Positions 1 to 11,909 of a stretch of 64,000 nucleotides of DNA are shown one piece after another. Within the stretch, counting starts at the first letter, position 1. Each line of letters begins with the position of its first letter. The notes under the pieces are model-generated. The model was not told the origin of the DNA and ran no database searches. It saw only the letters and a list, made by a program, of their open reading frames with translations. A program made the position numbers and the translations under genes. Source of the DNA: Centroberyx gerrardi. Lineage: Eukaryota; Chordata; Actinopteri; Beryciformes; Berycidae. Location: the NCBI RefSeq assembly GCF_048128805.1, contig NC_136004.1, positions 17,726,685-17,790,684 on the forward strand, in the 5' to 3' direction.

Positions 1-1001
1 CCCCAGTTGACTGGACTGACCGGAGATTACAGTTGCACACCAACAGGTGAAATATCATCTGACCAGAAAGGGGTTCTAGGGGTTTTATTGAGGAGCAGAG
101 GTTGGCTTCGCAACGTTTCTCCCTCCTCTGTGATCTCCCGCGCCTCTGAGTGAGCTTTTCGAAAACACCTGAACCTCTGGATGCTTCAAATCCACAGGTT
201 TTAGTTCTTCCTCTGCTGTAAATCACACAAGAGAGGGAAACGACACGTAATGAATTGCTCCTCAAGAGAAGCATGCTTTATCCAAGGATTTTTATCGAGG
301 CTTTGGAGAGTATTGCTTTTAAAATGTGTTCCTCTCATCAAAGTCTCGATTGAGATGCCTTTGATATCGCTTGGGGGAAGGGGGTGAGAGGAGGGGGTGC
401 GGAAGAAGTGCTTCTGGTGCACTTGTATGTTCGTGTGTGTGTGTGTGCGTGTGTATGGAGGGTGTATGGGGGGTTGCTCTAGAACATGTCTTTTATCTTC
501 TCTCCCATGGGTGCCACAGCGATGGCAGACTAGGGGCAGCAGTGGCTCATGGGAACCAAATTTCTCTCTGTATCCCCTATCTGATGTTGAAACACCATGG
601 GGGAGGTGGGGGGGGTGGAGGGTGTGTGTGTGTGTGTGGGGGGGGGCAACATGCACCTCATTTCCCCATACATGGGCCCAGAAGTGGCTTCTCGCAGAGC
701 CGTACAAACTCGCTGATTAGACGATGAGTGAACGGTAATTTATAAGCGCTGCGAGGAGAGGTGAAGTGAGGCACGGGAGGGTGTGGAGGTGTGGGAGGCA
801 GCAGGAAGGGAAGATTATTTAAGTGGAAAGGTGCATGTCATGTTAGGGCACCGGGGCGGTGTCACTGATAACCTTTTCCAACTCCCATTATAGAGACACG
901 GGTGCTCAGGATAATCAAATTAGACATCTCAAAGGGCGTGGATGCACGGAAACTGTACTGTACTGTATGTGCTTCCTGAAAGAACGGTCCACTCTACTCA
1001 C

Positions 1002-1466
1002 CGTTGCTGTAGAGCAGCTGTAGCTTGTAGTGAGTGCCGTTGTTGGTCTTTTCTCCCGTCTGCTCCTTGGAAGGAAAGGACAGAGAGGCAGACAAACGCA
1101 GGACAGGCAGTTAAGCACACTGGGGGCACGGTTAAGTACAGCTGGGCATCCCCAAGCAGAGTTAAGCACAGTCAGGCTCTCCTAATCCTCCAGCTCACCC
1201 TTCGCTGGGAGCAGTGTTGAGATCAGAGGGTTGTAGGCTCAAACCCCATATGGGACAGCGCGTTGTGCTCATAAGCTGAGTGCTTAACCTTGAGTCAGTT
1301 GCTCTTTGTAGAGGTCGAACTATCATGTCTAATAAGAAATCCTAAAGCCTTGAGATCAAATACAGTGGTCCTCTCTGCAACGAGGTAGTTTAAAATATAT
1401 GCATGGTTATGTGTGTATGTGCGTGTGCATAAGTGTGTGCGCACATGCATTTGCGTGCTGGCGTGC

Positions 1467-1497
<31 letters not shown>

Positions 1498-2379
1498 GAA
1501 CGCGTGTTTCAGAGAGTGGAAAGTACTGTACTGTGAGAGTGAGCAGCAGTCGACCTTGACAGAGAAACTTCCTTTCCTCCATCCCTCCTTCCCCCAGGCT
1601 CTCCACCACCCTCTCCCTCTCTCTCTGTCTCTCTCTCTCGTTCCCCCTTTCCCTTCTCCTTCTCTACCTCTACTGGTCTTTCTAAGTGGTCTCAAAGGAA
1701 TGCTCTCTGGTCCAATAACCCAGGAGGCCGGCATCACAGAGACGAGAGCGAAAGAAGGAGCAAGAAAGAGAAGAGAAGGTTGGGGGTGGAGAGAAACCGG
1801 GGATAAGGAGACAGTTGGAAGGAGAAAAAGAAGAAGCGGGGGAATTAAGAGATATGAAGATAAGCAGGAGAGCAACAGAGAGATCAAAACTTAATATCGA
1901 GCGCGGGATCGAGGCTCAGCGTCGAGAGAGAGACCGAGGCCTGGCGTCGAGAGCGAAAGTGTGACTTGTAAATATACACAGAGGAACATTTATTTCGCCA
2001 TACCACTGCTCTACCTCTGCATAATAACAAAACAAAAACAGATGCCAGGGTAACCATGCAGAAAATGAACTCCTCTGCAGCCGTCATATTACTCTGCGCT
2101 GGCCTGTGTGGCACAAGGGGGAACACACTGACAGCTTTCAGCCATGGCATTAGCGCCGCCGCCCTCCCCCTCCCTCCCCCCCCTGCCTCCCTTCTAACAT
2201 TCATAGTAAAACAATGTTTGAACTTCAGTTGACAGGACGGTGTCCTCTTGTCTCTCTCAGAGGGGGAGAGCTGTTGCCAGTTTAGGAGTTTCACGCTCCC
2301 CTCTGACTTTGACCACAAGGCAAAAATATCCATCAACACTGGGCATAAGGCTCCCACTCCGGGCGGTATACCCTCTCAG

Positions 2380-2410
<31 letters not shown>

Positions 2411-5400
2411 ATCTCTTTCTATCTCTGTCTCGTTTTCTGAACTCCACAGTGCACCTTTCCTTATTTTGGTCTTGTCCGACCTGAGGAATTCAGCTCCCCC
2501 CTCAGCAGTATTTAGAGTATGGGGAGTAGGGGGGTGTGGGGGGTGTGGGGGGGGCGTGAAGGAAAGAGACTTTGATGATTAGTTCACTGTATAACTTAAC
2601 AGCAGCAAGCATAATTTGCATTTTAAAAAGTAGTGATGTCCTCCTAATGAGGCAAGCTGCTAATTAGTCATTAGATATTCTTTTTCAATCCCACATCATC
2701 AGCTCATTGAGGGTACAGCTTGTGTAAACATGTAGCCGTCAGCTGTTCGATATGCTTGGCTTTATTGGGAATGGGTAAGATCAAGTTGAGCACCTGGTTA
2801 CAGGATAAGGCTATGCAGTAATACATTGCTAATAATTTCCACTGATTGTACACTCACAGTTTTTCAGATACACCTTCTTCTGTATTGTTATAGGTCTATG
2901 CTGGTAGACTGAAGCAATTCCACTTATAGCATATGCATTGAGAGTATATGGTGATTAGGTGACACCTCAAATAAACATACAGACAGGCACATATTCAGAC
3001 ACACACACCTTATCGTGCTCAACAAAGTCCACAAACGCAGTCCTCTCCACTTCTACAGGTTGGCCGTGTCTGTCATAGAGTGCCAGGACAAAGTGGAAGA
3101 AGTTGGACTTGCGGAGATTGGAGGGCGGCTGCTTCTCAAAATGGGCTCTCGACAGAGCCACTCCACTGAGGAAACAACAGGAGGAGACAATCAGCTCACA
3201 TCTTCTAACCTTCATGGCATCAGAGACATTCAAAGCATATATGTTGCTAAATATATGGGAAATTTGTAATCATATTTACCTCATAACTTGATTAACCTCT
3301 TGAGCATTCCTTCTTAGGATAACATTCATTTTCTCAACATGTTCAGTCTAACTGGTGAAGTTATAATGAATGAAACTTGTTAAAAAAAATAAAAATTCAA
3401 AACAGCAGGCCCATTGCCAGGCCTGCAGATAAATCATGAAATATGAAAAATACACCTAATTAATCTCGATGAATGCATTACAATTCAGTATATTTACTTT
3501 ACTGAGGTTTTAAAGGAAGTTATTGTAGCCTGTAGGTGAGGTTTTTTCTATATGCATTTATGAGTGTTAATATAGTTTTTAATAGAATAGATAGAAGATA
3601 AAGAAATCACAAAAATTATAGTTTTATTGGAGCCATTTGACATGTGGTTCAAAGTTTGATTTGCTCCAAGTGTGAAAGGCCTATACTGTTTACTCATACT
3701 TCAGCTCTTCACACAGTTTACCACAACTATATTGATAGGCCTAATTTGTAAAACATTTTGCATATTCAAAAAAACCCAATAGACCTAGTTTTTTCTTACT
3801 ATAACAGACTCTAAACTGTATTTAAAAAAAAAAAAAAAAAAAAAAACTTTGGATGATTTAGACTGCAAATTGGGATTCTTGAGTAGGTCTGTTGGCATAG
3901 CATCTTAGCCTATAATATATAATAATATTTAGAAAAGTTATTGTTCCATAATTTAAATTAATAAAAAAAATTAGGCCTCACAATCCCATCAAAAGCAAAG
4001 CTGGATCCCGGATCGATCATCAAAAATAGTTGCAATACATCTTTGTAACCTATGGACACACAGAACCTATCTATTTGTATTAATTTAGTTTAATTCAGTA
4101 TTTTATAAAATGTGGATAGGTCAAGCTATTTATTTTCAGAAAACTCTAAACTGAGCAGATTATGGATTTTGCCTGACAGCCGTAAATCTTGGCCTCTGCC
4201 AAGAATAAATAAAGCCGAGGGGAAAAAAGCCTTAAAAAGTTATTTCAAAAAATCAATCAAGATTTTTTAATGGCGTTTGTACCGTTCATTAAAATATATC
4301 TCAATATTAAGCAAATATAAATCTTGTCACTGTTGCATTAGTCTTTGTTACCATCAATTGCATTAAATTATACATAGGCTATCTACCGTTATCTATTTAT
4401 TACAGTAATGAACACGTTGCCTTTTAAAGAACATTTTTTTCTTAAATTGAAGACATTAAGGCCTTTTTTTAAACTAGGCCCACAATATTTTGTAAATTCT
4501 GGGCATGATAAGGTACATGGATATTTGGATCTGTGTTTGGGTAAAGAAATTGGCTAAGAATGAGAAGAGGATGAGGGAGCATCAAGAGGAATGTGGGAAA
4601 CAGACTGGCGCAAGCAGGGGAATGACTGTAAAATTTAAAATTCATTCTTAAATTCGACGAAAAAATGTGGATAGGCCACATGCTGAAGTGTCTGGAAGAA
4701 CTGTGATTCTGAGTGAAGAATTTTAGGATTTAGGAATGTCTTCAAACTACCACCAAACTATTGAAAAATGTTTACATTTATCTATATGAATCACCCTTCC
4801 AAAAGAAACTGTATTTTAGGTTAGGTCATAAAGATTTTGTAAAAGCTTATGTCAAATTCAATCTGGACACAACTTGTATGTTGGCCTATTGCATAACATT
4901 ATTTTTCTGAGCAGATGCTCCTTGTGGCATGACTTTATGTCGAGGTCTAATATTCTGTTTGTTTTCCTTTTTGTGCCATTGTTGACAATACTACTCTTTC
5001 CCCTAAAGTGAACACAGCCAGACCTTTTCTTTTCTTTTTTTGATCAGTTAAACAAATGTCAACCTCTATGCCTGGCTGTTTTGACCTGCTGTTCTTTCAT
5101 CACATTTGATGACGTTAGATGAGTTTGGGGTCTCTAAAGGTGACTCCAGTCATCTTTTGCAACAAGTAGCCTTGTTTGCGGCACTTTTCTGTACATCTGT
5201 AAGGACTAAAGACTATTCTTTCGTTGTATGTTCAATCAGGATAAACCATACTGTGTGCTCTACTACTGAACATGGAAACTAAAACCCGATTGCCTGTTGA
5301 CAAGCGTATTATGGGAAATAATGTCTGCTCGCCAGTAGTGAGAATGTAATGTCAATTAGGAGATGATGTGGGTTTACACTGTACCTTTGCGCCGCTACGT

Positions 5401-5518
5401 TGGCATCCACAACTCCGACATTACGCACCCACGACCGGACCGGATCCATCTCCTCTCCGAGACTTCTCTCTTTTAATCCGCTCACTTCTCGTATCAGATG
5501 CTCCTGGATCCCGAACAT
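1002..5518 (-). CDS. ebf2: Early B-cell factor (COE family) transcription factor, 5' three coding exons, partial
   Basis: Start of an EBF/COE transcription factor, which binds DNA as a dimer through an N-terminal DNA-binding domain followed by IPT and HLH domains. Coding exons are 5385-5518, 3009-3165 and 1002-1065; phases join cleanly and each has GT-AG borders. The product begins MFGIQE, the family start. Exon 1 contains [18 protein letters not shown] and exon 2 [20 protein letters not shown] and FVEHDK; exon 3 gives [18 protein letters not shown]. The [14 protein letters not shown] and SGVALSR variants fit EBF2 better than EBF1, EBF3 or EBF4 as I remember them. Only about 118 residues, the first part of the DNA-binding domain, are in the window; the zinc knuckle, IPT and HLH exons lie beyond the left edge. 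Introns of 1.9 and 2.2 kb hold simple repeats and a SINE remnant. The family call is very safe, the paralogue call good. Confidence 0.93.
1218..1311 (+). repeat. tRNA-derived SINE remnant
   Basis: The stretch has a B-box-like segment (GGTTGTAGGCTCAAACCCC) followed by GTGCTTAACCTTGAGTCAG, which resembles the body of common fish tRNA-derived SINEs that end their head region with a CACTTAACCC-type motif. It lies in ebf2 intron 2 and is degraded. Family assignment is from memory. Confidence 0.45.
1471..1498. repeat. (GT)n microsatellite
   Basis: Uninterrupted GT dinucleotide run of about 28 bases in ebf2 intron 2. Polypyrimidine CT-rich sequence follows at 1603-1640. Confidence 0.95.
1905..1953. 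repeat. Short imperfect tandem duplication
   Basis: Two adjacent copies of a roughly 24-base unit ending in GCGTCGAGAG, with the first starting GATCGAGGC and the second GACCGAGGC. It is GC-rich in a CT/GA-rich neighbourhood of ebf2 intron 2. Confidence 0.6.
2380..2406. repeat. (CT)n microsatellite
   Basis: CT run of about 27 bases followed by degenerate CT-rich sequence, in ebf2 intron 2. Confidence 0.95.
3824..3846. repeat. Poly(A) tract
   Basis: Run of 23 consecutive A residues in ebf2 intron 1, within an AT-rich stretch. No recognisable retroelement body is attached on the left. Confidence 0.9.
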
Positions 5519-6100
5519 TTAAGCCCTATCCTAACCGGCTGGGTGCACTTTTTTGAACTTAAGAAAAAATGAGTAGAAGAGCTAAAGCACTTTGGCAAAC
5601 AACGGAAGGTCCGCCCCAAGGCGCTGCGCTCCTCAAGAGCGCTGCAAGATAACTGAGCTTTCAGAGAGCTGTCAGATACAAATAACCAGTGCTTTAAGAT
5701 GTTCTGGATGTCTTCTCTAGAAATCCTTTCAGACTTTCTTTGAAGGCTGAAACGAAGATAACAGATATATTCCCCCACTGATTGCAAGCATTGTCCAAGC
5801 GCAATTTCCAGCGTCAGCTCGAGCGCAGATGATCACCTGTTCGGTGGACACAACTCCTAAGACAGTCTAGAGCGAGTCGGTCACAAAATATAGCCCGGGG
5901 TAGGTGTGTGCAGAATGCAGTCCCAGATCAAATGGCCAAATCGGATCAAACAGTTGATCTAAGGGCCAGGAAGCTCGCAGTGAACCGCTGTCTTGAAGCA
6001 TGAATGAGACCCTCTGCCGGGATAGAGTATGGAGGAGGGGCCTTAGTGCCATATGGGGGACCGATTGTTGAAATGGATGCTCTCATTGGTGTAAAGTGCA
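5519..6100 (-). promoter_or_regulatory. ebf2: Presumed ebf2 5' UTR and promoter region
   Basis: This is the DNA immediately upstream of the ebf2 start codon on the minus strand. It is richer in CpG than the AT-rich flanks and holds an inverted CCAAT box (ATTGG) near 6075. No TATA box is obvious and the transcription start cannot be fixed from sequence alone. I infer promoter function from position only. Confidence 0.5.
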
Positions 6101-6929
6101 TCCGTTGTTTGGACTTTTGCCAGGTTTAGCATCCAACCACTGACTCTCTGAGCTCTTCCAACTTTTCTCAGATAAAGTTTGGCCGGTGGTGATATTAGTA
6201 TTAGTATCGGAAAATCAACACATTTGCAATTACAGTTCTTATTGATAAGCAGACGATAAACATCTTCATGAAGAAATAAATATATTGTGGTGCAAGTGAA
6301 TTGAAAGGTCCTCTTTGTATGTCGTGCGTGTGTGCGTGGGCGCGCGGGAGGGAGGGGGGCTAGAGCAATCTTTAGGCTATAAGGAATATAATTCAGAAAA
6401 TAAATCAATATCTACATTTATCGGCCGCTCATATCATTCAAAACATCAATTCAATCTTTTATTCCCCATAGCAATAGAAACGGTTCCCTATTCTACTTTT
6501 TTCTAGGCCTATATAGAGTTTTTTTTGTCTTTTATTTGCATAGCCTAAATTTTGGTTTAGTCAAATTCTGCCCTGATGTTTTCCGCTACAGCCTATGAGT
6601 TGTCTACTGCAAATCCAGTTTGGTCTATTCATTCAAGTCATCATTTAACACAAGTGCGCTCTCGGCAGGCGCGTATTCAGCAGCTCGGCCGTCTGCTCTC
6701 TTTGAACGCAGTGATTCCGCTGAGGAGGCAGCGCATCAGTGTCAGGCTCAACAATGGTCGTCTGGTTGGTCCATCAATCTCCACCAGCAGGACAGGGCTG
6801 CGCTCTGATTGGCTTTGGGGCCGCAGCCTGACAGTGCCCAAAATCAGTTCACAATCAATAGGCGAGACTGTCATTATGATCAAATGCAAACTCGCATCAC
6901 TTTGAAACAAGTCTGACACACAGAAAAAG

Positions 6930-7145
6930 AAGGGTTCTTCTTCAATTAAATACTAACATAAACCAGAATAAAGGATACACAATTGTTCTAAAAAAGTTCC
7001 TTTAGCTGCTGATTTGGAACAGTTCATGCATTCTAAAAAAGGTTCTTTATCACACCAGAAAGGTTCTAGGCCTATATGCATAACCGTTTGAGCGTTATAG
7101 AAGGGTTCTTTATAGCATCAAAAAGGGTTCTACTATGGTACAAGC
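6930..7145. repeat. Dispersed repeat built of GGTTCT motifs
   Basis: AGGGTTCTT, GGTTCTTTAT, AGGTTCTAGG, GGGTTCTTTATAG and GGGTTCTACTATG recur every 30-60 bases here. Arrays of this kind (AGGTTCTTTATAGAACC type) are widespread in teleost genomes. It sits upstream of ebf2 and has no coding potential. Confidence 0.6.
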
Positions 7146-9814
7146 GGACTATTTAGCCACACGCTTTTATTATATTATATTTTTTAGGCTGAACCTACTT
7201 TTTGTGATTTTTAAGTATACATATTGTTCTTCATGTTTTGATGATTTTGTCATGGCCTACAAAACGAAAATGTGCGCCATGCATTTCTTGCAGACTTTAA
7301 AATTAATTTCCGTTCCCGTTCGTCTGGCGTTGAAAAGGAAAGTTTTTTTTTTTCAACCATGGTTCCTTGCCCCTTACCGAGGCTATTGTCTCTGTGTGGA
7401 GTTTGAGCGCCTGGACAATGAATGTAAATCTCCCCCCTTGGATCCCGCCTCAGCCCACCATCTGCCAGCGCGGGACAAAGTCAGATGTTCCCCCAATTAT
7501 GAGAACAGTCCTGGGGAATCCTGCCGCTGAGTCTCCGCCCTGTCGCCGTGTTCCTCACACACTTCCCCTTACTCTGATTGACAGCTCAACCCCAAACCAT
7601 GAAAAATCTATACATGCTGGAAGAAGCATGAAGACTCATACCTTACTGGGATAAAATTCCTTTACTCCCCGCAAAACATCCGTGCACGAGTTGCAGGAGA
7701 AATCAGGGAGATGCACTCTTAAAAAAAGGGCTGCTTGTGGATTTATTGGTCCTGACTGTCCCGTGTAGGAGTAGCACCATATGTGAGATGAAGCCAATGC
7801 ACGCGCAGGCTTGTTCTCAGTGCCTTGCTAATCGGCTCCAGTGTTCAACCCAGAACCTTCAGTGCACGAAAGAATAAAACACAAAATTCTAAGTTGAGTG
7901 CATGTTTACAGTCTGCACTGTAAAAGCTAATTTGTAAGGAAATTGTTAGAAACACATTTTAGCTTCACATTGCAATGATTCATTATGCCCACTGACATGC
8001 ATGTTCTGAATAAAAGTGCAACGAATCTTTACAAACAACTGCAATGCGTGTTCTGAATAAGTTTTGGCAGATTTGATCTACTTTTTAGCGTTTTGCAGAT
8101 GCAAAAATAATGACAGGCTAAATGAGATCCTCCTTTGAACTAATCAAACAGCATGGCCTTCTGACTACATCATCACACACATCAGAATAATTAGGAATCA
8201 TTGAAAACAAAAGTTGAATAGTGGTCAAATAAGCAGTTTTCCATTTCTTAACCAATCTTTCTGTTTTTGATTTTTTTTTTAGGAGAGCTTGAGAAATTGC
8301 TATTTTAAAACTTATTTATCAGGAAACCTATTTGAGCTCTATTTTGCTTAAGAGGTTTTTCCGGACCAAAAAGTTTTAAGCACAACACCACCCAAATTAT
8401 TAACCTCTTTTGAAACCCTTATTTTTCAGCATGTAGCGGTCTCTGACAATCTTCTATAGGCCTACTGGGCTATTGCTTGTTGAATGAAAACTTTATCCAT
8501 TTATTACTCCGTTTAATAGCCTATAGGCCTAACATTTTAAAAATCAAAAATTCTGAATTCTTTTAAAGAAAGTTCCGGCTATTCCAAAATCGAAAGTTAA
8601 AACACTTAGCTATTTTAAAGAGGGGAAACGGAGCAAGTTGTAGTCCAATAATAGAAAAATTGAACAGAGAAATTATCACTTCTCGCCGTTTATTCAACAG
8701 TTTACAACAAACAGCAAACAACTTGTCTCTTCACTTCAACCCCACAGGTGCGTGTAGGCTCTGCCGTGATTATCATGCCCCGCAAGACTAGCTATATAAA
8801 TGTGTGGCTTTTGTAAATTGGTGAAGCGGAGAGCCGGGGCGAAAATGGGGGATTAGTCAAACCACAAACGTCTTTCTAATCAATTTAACCCGCTGAGACG
8901 GTCAGCCCGTGTATTTTGGGGGGGGTGGGGCGGGGAATCAGTGACTGCTAAACCAAACAATAGGGTATCGTGTGCCACTCGTCCTCTCCAGCATTCCCCT
9001 GCTCCCATGGGAGAGGCAGCGCCACTCTGTGTGGATGGCAGTCGGTCCGCGGAGGTCATGAGGGGCGCGTGGGGGGGAGCCGGGAGACGCAGCAGCTGGT
9101 TCCCGTCCCCTCTCTCCACTGTGCAGAAAACAACAGAGCTAATGCGACCCACCACGTCTCCTATCGATCGCCATATATTGCGCTCATTTATTTGTTTACT
9201 TATTTAAGTAAGGATGCAGAGATCCCCTGGGGAGTATCGGCATCCTCAATTAAAGCGGAGGACCCGCCTTTAGTCTTATTTCTTATTATCAAACCATCAA
9301 CAGATAAACTTTTTCCAAACATTTGGTTGACTCTTTAGATGGCCTGTTGAGGTTTTGAGGGTTCGGACAAAAGCATTTCCTTACAGAAACAGAAATCGGG
9401 TAATCCTATAGGCTAATACATTCGAAGAATAACAGTATAGCCTAAAAAATAGGCTATTACAGAAAAACTTAAAATATCATGCAGCTAGACTAAGTCAAAA
9501 AAAATACACAGAAAATCCTATAGGCCTACCGACGGAGAAAAAAAAAATCACAGCATCTGGTAACGATAAACTCACTATAGTGCTTTTCATCCATTTTATT
9601 GATATCAGTTTTATTGAAAAATATTTAGGTTGAAAAATAGTTCAGCCGGTGCCAAACTTCACTTTCAATTAAAAATGCAGCTATTGGACCTTCTGAAGAA
9701 ATTAAGACCGTTCAGCATTTTCAAATAATTAAAAGCCTGTATAGGCTACATTTAACATTCTGTGAGTGCAGATGTCTGTAGTTATAATACAGCTTATAGC
9801 TTTGGCTTCAATAA

Positions 9815-9856
<42 letters not shown>

Positions 9857-9864
9857 ATGATGAT
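9815..9864. repeat. (GAT)n trinucleotide microsatellite
   Basis: GAT repeated about 13 times, then a slightly degenerate continuation. On the minus strand it reads ATC and makes an artefactual polyisoleucine frame. Confidence 0.95.
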
Positions 9865-10314
9865 ACTCATCAGTGAGCTCAGCAGTTGAGTCTCCTTCCC
9901 CTGAAACACTGGAGCTAGAGTCCATATTTTGCATCTCAACAACTCTGCTAGATCTCCTCATTAACTGGGAGGGTGAGGAGGACATTTGCCCAACTGGAAA
10001 ATGCTTTGTCACTTCTCCAAGTTTGAGAGGATGCCTCACTCCTGAGAGCCAAGCAGTTTGAGAACTGAGTATTAATTCACCCCCACACAATAACTCATCT
10101 GGCATCCTGGCTGAGCAGCAGGGATGTAGTGGAGGGTGAATCCACCTAAACTCAGTTCTCACCGTTTTATTTGCTGAACAGAGTTTACACACCTTTTCAG
10201 GCTAACATACATCTTTATGACGGAAATTCTGAGCATAGATTGTAAATTGTATCAAACTGCTGTATAGGTTATATGAGGATAGCACAAACTAATGCTTTTC
10301 TGAAAACATAATTG

Positions 10315-10400
10315 ATTTTTGTTTACATTTGTGGTTGTTTATGATGATCACCGACTGGATGTCATGGTTTGCAAGCCTTTTTATTTACCACATCACTGCT
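10315..10400. repeat. Dispersed repeat, copy 1
   Basis: Shares the blocks ATGATCACCGACTGGA, GTCAT and TTTTTATTTACCACAT with 32695-32780, in the same orientation. Two copies 22 kb apart imply a mobile or formerly mobile family that I cannot name. Confidence 0.6.
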
Positions 10401-10828
10401 GAGGTGACAGGTCCTGCCTCCCACTCCCATAGAGGAGAAGGAGCAGGCCAACTAACTGATACAGAGCCGAGAGCTGAGATAGATGCTTCTTCAGATGCCT
10501 TTCGAGCCTCTTTATACAACTTGCTAATGATGTGTTTTCTGCCAGCAATGCTGAGCTTCCTTTAGGGATGCACTGCAAGTATCAGCTTATCGACTTAATT
10601 TGATACTTTGCTTTGCTTTTACTGAAATCATCACAATGTCAAAGGGTGCATGCATGGAATTGATTACATTTACACACTAGATATTCAGGATATTGTGTAT
10701 GATAGCAATAGTCTACATGTAGAATTAACCAGGCCATTCATGAGTACCATCACTAAATCCTGAATGCAGAGTATTACAGCACCGCAGGTCTTGCCTGCTG
10801 TCCTGTCCTAAAAAAAATTGTATGCCAG

Positions 10829-10841
10829 TGCCATCTGCTGG
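10829..10841 (-). promoter_or_regulatory. CTCF-like motif
   Basis: The minus strand reads CCAGCAGATGGCA, a close match to the CTCF core CCASYAGRKGGCAG. Occupancy cannot be judged from sequence. Confidence 0.35.
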
Positions 10842-11046
10842 TCTGTGGTTTACTGGGAAAGACTATTATTCCAGCCAAAGAGGACAACATTTTATTATCT
10901 TCTCAAGTATTGTTCTGTACCATCATAGAAGGTTTCTGATTATTGTTATTGATTATCAAACATTTGTCATAATTATTCAAATTGAAACAAGCTACATCAT
11001 TATAAAAAAGTCAAGTGACTCAAAGGTTGATATGCACAACACTCAA

Positions 11047-11052
11047 TTTATT
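11047..11052 (-). terminator. Candidate polyadenylation signal of the peroxidase gene
   Basis: AATAAA on the minus strand about 410 bases past the peroxidase stop codon. Other AATAAA-like hexamers lie further downstream, so the true 3' end is unsure. Confidence 0.35.
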
Positions 11053-11463
11053 AATTCATGTTATACTTCAAGTCAACAAATTATTTGAAATATACATCTT
11101 ATAATTTAGCTTATTTGGAAATTACCATAGTTTACATTCATTTTCCTGCCAAAGGCTATAAAAGTGTTTAAAAGAAAAGGTAAAGGATTCAAGAGGACAC
11201 AAACATTCACAAATCAATAAGGAACTTCATTCATCAGGTGATAGCTACTGATTACTATCACCTCACTTTGCAGTGATTAATAGAAGAAAGAAAAGGCAAA
11301 ATAAGCTTTGCCCCTTCTCTTCTATAACCAGTGCAAATATCAGTGCATTAGAAACATTACTTCATCTGATACAACAAAGCTAGCAAACTGTCAAAATCAA
11401 ATATTCAAATAGCAAATTTTGTGGATTTGTGACATGAGGATCACATATGGGTCAGCAGCAGTG

Positions 11464-11909
11464 TCAAGAATTGTCACCTGTAGTGAAAATTAGATGCCCA
11501 GACATGTAACTGTCTTTGGTCAAGCCGTTGCCACCATGGTTAGCCACCAGTGAGACTGTGTCACCCTTGTTGAGCTGGAGATAGGTGCCCCCGGTGGCTG
11601 TGATGTAGCCCTTCTGCTGGGTGGTGTAGGAGTGCAGCACCACCTCTCCGTTACGCCGCAGGTCTAAACTGCCAGCGTTCTGGTAGATAGTACAGTGAAA
11701 TGTAAACTCATAGAGGCCTGGCTCTTCACAGGTGAACAGACCCGTCTTGATGTCATAGCTGTTCTGTCCATTGTAGATGACCTCACGGAAGCGGATGGCC
11801 TCGCCTGATTTGGGGAAGTTATTGCCCAGTCGCACAGCAAAAGCAACTGACGCCGGGCCGGTGCCAGGAGGTCCCGCGGGGCCGGGTAGGCCACGTGGCC
11901 CTCTGGGTC
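11464..11909 (-). other. Last exon: collagen triplets plus gC1q domain
   Basis: The acceptor at 11910-11912 (CAG) opens an exon in phase 1. It encodes [18 protein letters not shown], then a globular C1q domain with the usual landmarks: an aromatic-rich first strand (VAFAVRL), [33 protein letters not shown] and SGHLIF before the stop at 11464-11466. Known C1q domains form trimers that bind varied ligands. No start codon or separate promoter is evident for this exon, which supports it being the tail of the peroxidase gene. Confidence 0.9.

Larger units (their letters stand above)
7146..11046. other. Intergenic DNA between ebf2 and the peroxidase gene; candidate regulatory DNA
   Basis: No gene was found. 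Sub-stretches at about 7300-7650 and 8690-9250 are GC-richer and look non-repetitive; the second contains a TATATAAA-like string near 8792. The GAT microsatellite and a dispersed repeat copy at 10315-10400 lie to the right. Open frames here are short and lack family resemblance. The region could hold ebf2 enhancers, but that is inference from position. Confidence 0.5.

Noticed and set aside
201-727. Overlapping 100-170-codon frames on both strands with CVCVC and HTHTH runs
   Set aside because: They arise from GT/CA-rich sequence in ebf2 intron 3 and have no splice context or family resemblance.
1-1001. ebf2 exon 4 inside the window
   Set aside because: The expected RTEQDLYVRLID segment was searched for on the minus strand and not found; it should lie beyond the left edge.
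1295-1894. Frames of 100-165 codons over the GT and CT tracts
   Set aside because: Composition is dictated by simple repeats; both strands are open for the same reason.
5868-6408. Minus frames over the ebf2 upstream region as extra 5' coding exons
   Set aside because: The family start MFGIQE at 5518 is clear, and these frames are not in a usable splice arrangement.
6576-6919. 109-codon plus and 80-codon minus frames upstream of ebf2
   Set aside because: No start context, introns or homology signal; both strands open in GC-rich DNA.
9794-10192. 132-codon minus frame ending in polyisoleucine
   Set aside because: The isoleucine run is the GAT microsatellite read backwards; the rest has no recognisable domain.
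11464-11894. A separate C1q-only gene next to the peroxidase
   Set aside because: The C1q exon has no start codon, signal peptide or promoter of its own and its phase fits the collagen exon and peroxidase exon 12. A separate gene remains possible only if transcripts show it.
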